Origin: Desulfovibrionaceae bacterium UBA6814
Lineage (GTDB): Bacteria; Desulfobacterota; Desulfovibrionia; Desulfovibrionales; Desulfovibrionaceae
NCBI GenBank assembly: GCA_002452635.1
Contig: DKEU01000226.1
Span: 4,238 to 10,545 of the forward strand
Direction: 5' to 3'
DNA length: 6,308 nt
Shown here: piece by piece, positions 1-6,308 of the stretch
Layout of the letters: each line of letters begins with the position of its first letter
Position numbering within the stretch: the stretch's first letter is position 1
Notes under the pieces: generated by a model
Database searches by the model: none
The model's input: the letters and a program-made list of their open reading frames with translations, nothing else
Told to the model about the DNA's origin: nothing
Position numbers and translations under genes: made by a program

Positions 1-391
1 GCGCAAGCTGGCCGAAAAGACCATGGGCGCCACCAAGGAGGTGGGCGACAACATCCGGGCCATCCAGGACGCGGCCAGCCGCAACGTGGAGAACGTGGAC
101 CGGGCGGCCGCGGCCGTGGAGCAGGCCACGGAAAAGGCCAACCGCTCGGGCGAGACCCTGGCCGAGATAGTCCAGCTGGCCTCGCGCAGCGCGGCCCAGG
201 TGGACAGCATCGCCTCGGCCTCCGAGGAACAGTCCGCGGCCACCGAACAGATAACCCGCTCGGTGGAGTCGGTGCACGACATCGCCATGCAGACCGTGGC
301 GGACATGTCCCGCTCCACCGAAAGCACCCGGCGCATGGCCGAACTGGCCGAAGAGATCCGGATAGTCATCGACGAGCTCAAGCAAGGCTAG
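1..391 (+). CDS. Methyl-accepting chemotaxis protein, C-terminal part (5' truncated)
   Basis: This is the last 129 or so residues of a chemoreceptor; the reading frame is open from base 2 and ends with TAG at 389-391. It begins with RKLAEKT, the conserved stretch just after the hairpin tip that contacts CheA and CheW, so the sensory, membrane and HAMP parts lie off the window. What remains is the descending coiled-coil helix, including the ASEEQSAATEQI segment typical of the C-terminal methylation helix modified by CheR and CheB. The heptad-like spacing, rich in Ala, Glu and Ser, fits this family. The protein ends in IDELKQG, with no NWETF-like CheR-docking pentapeptide. The ATG at 23 is internal, not the start. 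A hybrid kinase gene begins 15 bases downstream on the same strand, suggesting a shared transcript. The ligand and the signalling class cannot be told from this fragment. Confidence 0.95.
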   Translation, partial: RKLAEKTMGATKEVGDNIRAIQDAASRNVENVDRAAAAVEQATEKANRSGETLAEIVQLASRSAAQVDSIASASEEQSAATEQITRSVESVHDIAMQTVADMSRSTESTRRMAELAEEIRIVIDELKQG

Positions 392-406
392 TTCCCGGAA
401 TCGGCC

Positions 407-2824
<2,418 letters not shown>

Positions 2825-2842
2825 CACCCAACCGCGAAACGC

Positions 2843-2849
2843 GGAGGAG
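2843..2849 (+). promoter_or_regulatory. Strong ribosome binding site of the response regulator
   Basis: GGAGGAG lies 7 bases before the ATG at 2857. It matters because this frame is open for about 1.9 kb upstream, inside the kinase gene. The Shine-Dalgarno, plus the receiver-type N-terminus MKTILVVDD, fixes the true start at 2857. Confidence 0.9.
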
Positions 2850-2856
2850 ACGCCCC

Positions 2857-3243
2857 ATGAAGACCATTCTGGTAGTGGACGACGCCCCCATGATCCGGGA
2901 GCAGGTCAAGGGCCTGCTGGAGGAACAGGGATACCGGGTGATCGAGGCCGAGGACGGCGAACAGGCCGTGGCGCTGGCCAAGCAACACCGCCCCGCCCTC
3001 TCGGTCATCGACATCTTCCTGCCCAAGAAGGGCGGGCTGGAGGTCATGGGCGAAATCATGAAGACCGACAAGCGGCACAAGATCATCGCCATCAGCGGCG
3101 GGGAGTCCTTCCACGCCCAGACCGTGGTGCAGCTGGCCGCCATCTTCGACGTGGCCGAGAGCTTCACCAAGCCCCTGGACGCCAGGAAGCTCAAGGAGGC
3201 GGTGCGCCGCCTCACCGGCGGCCCCCGGGACGACGCGGAATAA
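2857..3243 (+). CDS. Single-domain response regulator (CheY/Spo0F-like receiver)
   Basis: A 128-residue protein that is one receiver domain and nothing else. Key residues are the acidic pair D8/D9 in ILVVDD, phosphoacceptor D52 in VIDIFLP, S80 in IAISGG at the usual Thr/Ser switch position, and K105 in FTKPLD. The length is that of CheY or Spo0F, with no DNA-binding or enzymatic output domain, so it acts by protein contact or as a phosphotransfer intermediate. The gene follows the hybrid kinase by 32 bases with its own strong ribosome binding site, so it is the obvious partner receiving phosphate from the kinase Hpt histidine (H748); that pairing is inferred from position. Because a chemoreceptor gene lies upstream, a CheY-like role at the flagellar motor is possible but unproven. 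The loop after D52 reads PKKGG rather than the common P-x-M-D-G. The stop TAA overlaps the A-run that precedes the hairpin at 3248-3273. Confidence 0.95.
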   Translation: MKTILVVDDAPMIREQVKGLLEEQGYRVIEAEDGEQAVALAKQHRPALSVIDIFLPKKGGLEVMGEIMKTDKRHKIIAISGGESFHAQTVVQLAAIFDVAESFTKPLDARKLKEAVRRLTGGPRDDAE

Positions 3244-3273
3244 AAAAGCCGGGCCTCCGTCCGGAGGCCCGGC
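3242..3273 (-). terminator. Rho-independent terminator for the minus-strand dapB transcript
   Basis: A perfect 12-base GC-rich inverted repeat (3248-3259 with 3262-3273, arm GCCGGGCCTCCG) leaves a 2-base centre, in practice an 11-bp stem with a tetraloop. Six A residues at 3242-3247 give a T6 tract immediately after the stem when read on the minus strand, which is the dapB direction. On the plus strand the hairpin follows the response-regulator stop directly, but the bases after it (CGAATTGG) are not a T-tract. It may therefore still slow plus-strand transcription, but canonical termination is for the minus strand. It lies 162 bases beyond the dapB stop, separated from it by the fold-back element. 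Confidence 0.85.
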
Positions 3274-3310
3274 CGAATTGGTTACCAGCCGGGAATGAAA
3301 AGCTTTCTTC

Positions 3311-3435
3311 GCAGGCCGTTCAAAAACCGCGAGTGCAAGGCGCAAGAAAGCGTCAAGCCCGAAGCGTATTGCCAATACGTGAGGGTTTGACGCTTTCGCA
3401 GCAACGCCGCAATCGCGGATTTTTCAACGGCCTGC
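3311..3435. repeat. 125-base fold-back (imperfect inverted-repeat) intergenic element
   Basis: The outer ends are a perfect 10-base inverted repeat, GCAGGCCGTT at 3311-3320 and AACGGCCTGC at 3426-3435. Inside, the arms keep pairing with small bulges. Matching blocks include AAAAA/TTTTT, CCGCGA, GGCG and GAAAGCGTCAA, and the arms meet at a tight palindrome CGTATTG-C-CAATACG (3365-3379). By hand alignment about 49 of roughly 61 positions per arm pair. No reading frame, transposase or obvious target-site duplication is visible. One end abuts the dapB stop codon (3436-3438) with no gap. The form resembles dispersed fold-back, REP-like or MITE-like elements found between genes in deltaproteobacteria; that resemblance comes from general recall and has not been checked. 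Transcribed from either side it would form a long hairpin, and could stabilise or attenuate the dapB mRNA. The 37 bases between it and the terminator (3274-3310) hold nothing I recognise apart from GCTTTCTTCGCAG at 3302-3314, which partly repeats 3392-3401. Confidence 0.85.
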
Positions 3436-4215
3436 CTAGAACATGTCGTTCATGGCGTAGAGCTTCCCGGGCTTCTGGCCCGCCAGCCACTTGGCCGCGC
3501 GCAGCGCGCCCTGGGCGAAGGTCTCCCGGGAATGGGCCTGGTGGGTCACCTCGATGCGCTCGCCCGGGCCCAGCATGAACACCGTGTGCACCCCCACCAC
3601 GTCGCCGCCGCGGATGGTCTGCACCCCGATCTCCTCCTTGGGCCGCGCGCCGATGATGCCCTCGCGGCAGTACTTCCCCACCTGCTTGAGGTCCCAGTCC
3701 CGGGCCGAGGCCAGGCACTCGGCCAGCTTCAGGGCCGTGCCGCTGGGCGCGTCCTTCTTCTTGTTGTGGTGCAACTCCACCATCTCCAGGTCGTAGGCCG
3801 GACCCAGCAGGCGCACCAGCTCGGGCAGGACCTTGAGCAGCACGTTCACGCCCACGCTCATGTTGGGGGCCCAGAGCACCGGGGCCAGCTTGGCCAGTTC
3901 GGCCAACTCGGCCTGCTGCTCCGCGCTGAGCCCGGTGGTGCCGATGACGATCTTCCCGCCCTTGGCCGCGCAGATGCGGGCCGCGGCCACGCTGGCCTCG
4001 GGCGCGGTGAAGTTGACGACCACCGCCCCGGGGTTCTGCTCCAGCACCGGCGCCAGGTCCGTGCCGCAGACCGCGCCCCAGGCGTCCAGGCCGTCCTCGC
4101 AGCCTTCCCGCTCCACCACCCCGTCCAGGCTGATGTCGGGATCGGCCTTGGCCAGGGTGCAGATGGTGTTGCCCATGCGGCCCTTGGCCCCCATGACGAT
4201 GACGGATGTGCTCAT
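3436..4215 (-). CDS. dapB: 4-hydroxy-tetrahydrodipicolinate reductase DapB
   Basis: A 259-residue cytoplasmic enzyme, typical in length for DapB, which reduces the hydroxy-tetrahydrodipicolinate made by DapA to tetrahydrodipicolinate using NAD(P)H, on the route to diaminopimelate and lysine. The N-terminal Rossmann fold starts at once with VMGAKGRMG (G9, G12, G15). VERE at 34-37 matches the acidic/arginine pair that contacts the cofactor ribose in the E. coli enzyme. IGTTGLS (91-97) and APNMSVGVNV (116-125) are conserved substrate and cofactor segments. The family signature ELHHNKKKDAPSGTA spans 147-161, with H149 and K153 corresponding to the E. coli catalytic pair H159 and K163. The C-terminus is complete (PGKLYAMNDMF), so the element beside the stop has not damaged it. 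ATG at 4213-4215 has a perfect AGGAGG 5 bases upstream. It lies 46 bases downstream of ligA on the same strand and is probably co-transcribed with it. Confidence 0.97.
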   Translation of the reverse strand: MSTSVIVMGAKGRMGNTICTLAKADPDISLDGVVEREGCEDGLDAWGAVCGTDLAPVLEQNPGAVVVNFTAPEASVAAARICAAKGGKIVIGTTGLSAEQQAELAELAKLAPVLWAPNMSVGVNVLLKVLPELVRLLGPAYDLEMVELHHNKKKDAPSGTALKLAECLASARDWDLKQVGKYCREGIIGARPKEEIGVQTIRGGDVVGVHTVFMLGPGERIEVTHQAHSRETFAQGALRAAKWLAGQKPGKLYAMNDMF

Positions 4216-4220
4216 GGCGT

Positions 4221-4226
4221 CCTCCT
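4221..4226 (-). promoter_or_regulatory. Ribosome binding site of dapB
   Basis: The minus strand carries a perfect AGGAGG (CCTCCT on the plus strand) 5 bases before the dapB ATG, which supports that start codon and suggests strong independent initiation even if the gene is transcribed together with ligA. Confidence 0.9.
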
Positions 4227-4257
4227 GTGGATGCCTGTGGGCCGTGGATGCCCGTGG
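4227..4257. repeat. Short direct repeat in the ligA-dapB spacer
   Basis: GTGGATGCCTGTGG (4227-4240) and GTGGATGCCCGTGG (4244-4257) match at 13 of 14 bases with a 17-base period. They fill nearly the whole 46-base gap between the ligA stop and the dapB ribosome binding site. A slippage duplication is the simplest explanation. An operator is possible, but nothing shows it. No promoter hexamers are evident in the gap. Confidence 0.7.
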
Positions 4258-4261
4258 TTTT

Positions 4262-6308
4262 TCAGATGAGACGGCCTTGGACCGGGGCGGCCGGCTCGGG
4301 CCGGCCCTGCTCCAGCAGTTGACGAAACTCCGCCGGACCCAGGATTGTCAAGCCCAGACTGCGGGCCTTGTCCAGCTTGCTCCCCGGGTTCTCGCCCGCC
4401 ACCAGGTAGTCGAGCTTCCTGGACACGGACCCGGCGATCTCCCCGCCCGCCTCCTTGACCAGCTTCTCGGCTTCGGAGCGCGACAGGTCCGGCAGGGCGC
4501 CGGTGAACAGGAACCGCTTGCCCGAGAGCGGCAGCCCCTCGGCCGGCCGCTCCTCCACTCCCGGATTGGGGTTCACCGGCCACAGCCCCACGGCCTTGAG
4601 CCCGGCGATGGTCTCCAGGTTGTGGGGGTTCAGGAAGAATTTCTCGATGAACTCCCGGCGCTTGTCCCGGATGCCCTTCAGCCCGGCCGTGGCCGCGGTG
4701 AAGCGCTCCGGTTCGGCCACGGCCCGGGCGATGTCGTCCAGGTCGGCAAAGGGCTTGGCCAACTCCTTGGAATACTCCTCGCCCAGCCGCTCCACGCCCA
4801 GGGCGTTGAGGAGCCGGGCCAGGCCCTCCCTCCCACTGCCGTTGACGCGCTCCAGGGTCTGCCTGGCGGAAGTGGCCAGGTTGTCCGCGGACTTCTCGCC
4901 CAGGCCCTCGAACTCGGCCAGGACCGCAGGGTCCAGGGTGAAGAAATCGGCCGGGCCCTTGACCAGGCCCTTGGCCACGAGCAGCTCCACCAGCTTCTCG
5001 CCAAAACCCTCCATGTCCAGGCCGGCCTTGGACACGAAATAGGTGAGCTGCATCAGGTGCTTGGCCGGGCAGTCGGGATTGGTGCAGTAGCGCTTCTTCT
5101 CGATCTTCCTCGTGGCCTCGCCCTTCTTCGTGGCCTCCGCCTTCTCGCGCCGCTGGGTGTCGCCGCCGCACACCGGGCACTGCACCGGAAAGAGGAAAGG
5201 AGACTCCGCCCCGGTGCGCCGCTCGACCAGGGGCCGCACCACCTCGGGGATCACGTCCCCGGCCCGCTGAATCACCACCATGTCGCCAATGCGCAGGCCC
5301 TTCTTGGCGATCTCGTCCTCGTTGTGCAGGGTGGCCCGGGACACGGTGACCCCGGCCAGGGACACGGGCTCCAGGATGGCGACAGGCGTGAGCGCCCCAG
5401 TGCGACCCACCTGGACCTCGATGGCGTTCAGGCGGGTCTCGGCCTGGTGGGCCGGAAACTTGAGGGCCAGGGCCCAGCGCGGGGCGCGGGCGGTGAAGCC
5501 CAGGAACTCGCGCAGGGGCACCGAGTCCAGCTTGGCCACCAGCCCGTCGATCTCGAAGGGCAGGCCGTCGCGGTGCTCCTGCATGTCCAGGTAGCGGGCG
5601 GCCACGGCCTCGGCCGAGGCGCACGGCTCGGCCCGGTCCGGGATGGGAAAGCCCAGGCCGGCCAGGCCCTGCATGATGCGCTCCTGGGTGGACCAGTCCG
5701 GGGCCTCGCCCTCCCAGCGCACCTCGCCGATGCCGTAGGCGTAGAAGAACAGGGTGCGGGCCGCGGCCACCCCGGTGTCGAGCTGGCGCAGGGTGCCGGC
5801 CGCGGCGTTGCGCGGGTTGGCGAACACCTTGTCCCCGGCCGCCTCCTGCTTGGCGTTGAGCCTGGCGAAGTCCGCCTTGCGGATCACCACCTCGCCCCGC
5901 ACCTCCAGGTAGGCCGGGACCGCTCCGGCGGCCGGGGCCAGGACCAGGGGCAGGTTCTTGACCGCGGCCCGGATGTTGGCGCTCACGTCCTCGCCCGTGA
6001 CCCCGTCGCCCCGGGTGGCCCCCACCTGGAACGCGCCGCCCGCGTAGACCAGCTCCACGGCCAGGCCGTCCAGCTTGGGATCGGTCCAGAAACGTTCGAG
6101 CTGCGCCGGGCGCAGGGCCTCGGTGGGCAGACCCGCCAACGGGGCCGGGAGATGGGCGTCGAAGCGGCTACGCTGGCTGGGCGGGACCAGGGGCCGGAAC
6201 ACCCGGCGGAACACCTGGGCCAGGACCGCGGGAGACGGCGCGAGGGAACCCAGGGCCTCGTCCAGGCCTGCGCCCAGCTCCCGGGTGAGCTTGTCGCGGA
6301 TTTTCTTC
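4262..6308 (-). CDS. ligA: NAD-dependent DNA ligase LigA (5' end off the window)
   Basis: This enzyme seals nicks in replication and repair using NAD+. The frame is open to the window edge, giving at least 681 residues. Numbering here is from an internal GTG at 6214, which is probably not the start. Adenylation domain: KLDG with nucleophile K47, TRGDGVTGEDV (67-77), EVRGEV (104-109), NPRNAAAG (133-140), EIDGLVAKL with K228, RAPRWALALKFPA with K252. The OB fold includes QVGRTGALTPVA (268-279) and RAGDVIPEVV (317-326). Zinc finger cysteines are C346, C349, C377 and C382. Helix-hairpin-helix repeats span about 395-540 (for example GLGEKSADNL and ALGVERLG), and the BRCT domain about 561-637. The domain set rules out LigB, which lacks the zinc finger and BRCT. 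Two oddities: a lysine-rich insertion of about 13 residues inside the zinc finger, and no recognisable PMLSL-type segment before K47. NAD-binding domain Ia would lie off the window. The stop TGA is at 4262-4264. Confidence 0.96.
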   Translation of the reverse strand, partial: KKIRDKLTRELGAGLDEALGSLAPSPAVLAQVFRRVFRPLVPPSQRSRFDAHLPAPLAGLPTEALRPAQLERFWTDPKLDGLAVELVYAGGAFQVGATRGDGVTGEDVSANIRAAVKNLPLVLAPAAGAVPAYLEVRGEVVIRKADFARLNAKQEAAGDKVFANPRNAAAGTLRQLDTGVAAARTLFFYAYGIGEVRWEGEAPDWSTQERIMQGLAGLGFPIPDRAEPCASAEAVAARYLDMQEHRDGLPFEIDGLVAKLDSVPLREFLGFTARAPRWALALKFPAHQAETRLNAIEVQVGRTGALTPVAILEPVSLAGVTVSRATLHNEDEIAKKGLRIGDMVVIQRAGDVIPEVVRPLVERRTGAESPFLFPVQCPVCGGDTQRREKAEATKKGEATRKIEKKRYCTNPDCPAKHLMQLTYFVSKAGLDMEGFGEKLVELLVAKGLVKGPADFFTLDPAVLAEFEGLGEKSADNLATSARQTLERVNGSGREGLARLLNALGVERLGEEYSKELAKPFADLDDIARAVAEPERFTAATAGLKGIRDKRREFIEKFFLNPHNLETIAGLKAVGLWPVNPNPGVEERPAEGLPLSGKRFLFTGALPDLSRSEAEKLVKEAGGEIAGSVSRKLDYLVAGENPGSKLDKARSLGLTILGPAEFRQLLEQGRPEPAAPVQGRLI
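5105..5140 (-). repeat. 18-base tandem duplication inside the ligA zinc-finger region
   Basis: Two adjacent 18-base units (5105-5122 and 5123-5140) match at 15 of 18 positions. In frame they encode GEATRK and AEATKK, residues 365-370 and 359-364 of the ligase counted from 6214. The duplication accounts for much of the enlarged loop between the second and third zinc-binding cysteines and keeps the frame. Confidence 0.85.

Noticed and set aside
3365..3379. Palindrome CGTATTG-C-CAATACG as a stand-alone operator.
   Set aside because: It is the exact centre of the larger inverted repeat and is best explained as the hairpin tip of that element; no promoter is nearby.
3333..3578. Small plus-strand open frame starting inside the fold-back element.
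   Set aside because: It reads through the inverted repeat and antisense to dapB, has no plausible ribosome binding site and ends in low-complexity residues.
4212..5624. 470-codon minus-strand open frame overlapping ligA.
   Set aside because: It is a low-complexity Gly, Arg and Pro sequence out of frame with a clear LigA; the coding signal belongs to ligA.
6212..6214. GTG as the ligA start codon.
   Set aside because: The frame stays open to the window edge, and LigA needs an N-terminal NAD-binding domain that is not yet seen, so the start probably lies outside the window.
6215..6308. A frameshift hiding the normal LigA N-terminal motifs.
   Set aside because: I translated the other two minus-strand frames. 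One meets a stop near 6155 and neither shows the expected motifs.

Overview
The window is GC-rich bacterial chromosomal DNA with dense, ordinary housekeeping and signalling genes. The base composition and codon bias (strong preference for GGC, GCC, CTG and CGG), the cytoplasmic multi-PAS hybrid kinase next to a chemoreceptor, and a long fold-back intergenic repeat all fit a sulfate-reducing deltaproteobacterium of the Desulfovibrionaceae type. That assignment is an inference from style; no marker gene proves it.

Right-going half (1-3243): the 3' end of a methyl-accepting chemotaxis protein (1-391), a soluble hybrid sensor histidine kinase with two PAS domains, HisKA, HATPase, receiver and Hpt domains (407-2824), and a stand-alone receiver-domain response regulator (2857-3243). 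The gaps are 15 and 32 bases and no promoter or terminator is visible between the genes, so they look like one signalling operon. The kinase and regulator together hold every residue of a four-step His-Asp-His-Asp phosphorelay (H303, D605, H748, then D52 of the small regulator).

Convergence zone (3244-3435): a GC-rich hairpin whose T-tract lies on the minus strand (3242-3273), then 37 bases with nothing recognisable, then a 125-base imperfect inverted repeat (3311-3435) that ends exactly at the dapB stop codon. The repeat looks like a dispersed fold-back or MITE-like intergenic element placed between dapB and its terminator.

Left-going half (3436-6308): dapB, encoding 4-hydroxy-tetrahydrodipicolinate reductase of lysine and diaminopimelate synthesis, preceded 46 bases upstream by ligA, encoding NAD-dependent DNA ligase, whose 5' end runs off the window. 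They probably share a transcript. The LigA is recognisable throughout but unusual in two places: a lysine-rich insertion in the zinc finger that arose by an 18-base tandem duplication, and a divergent segment upstream of the adenylated lysine.

I see no phage, CRISPR, toxin, defence or transposase genes, and no RNA gene. The items most worth following up are the fold-back element, the two LigA oddities and the cysteine-rich PAS domain. I did not find a clearly new multi-gene system.
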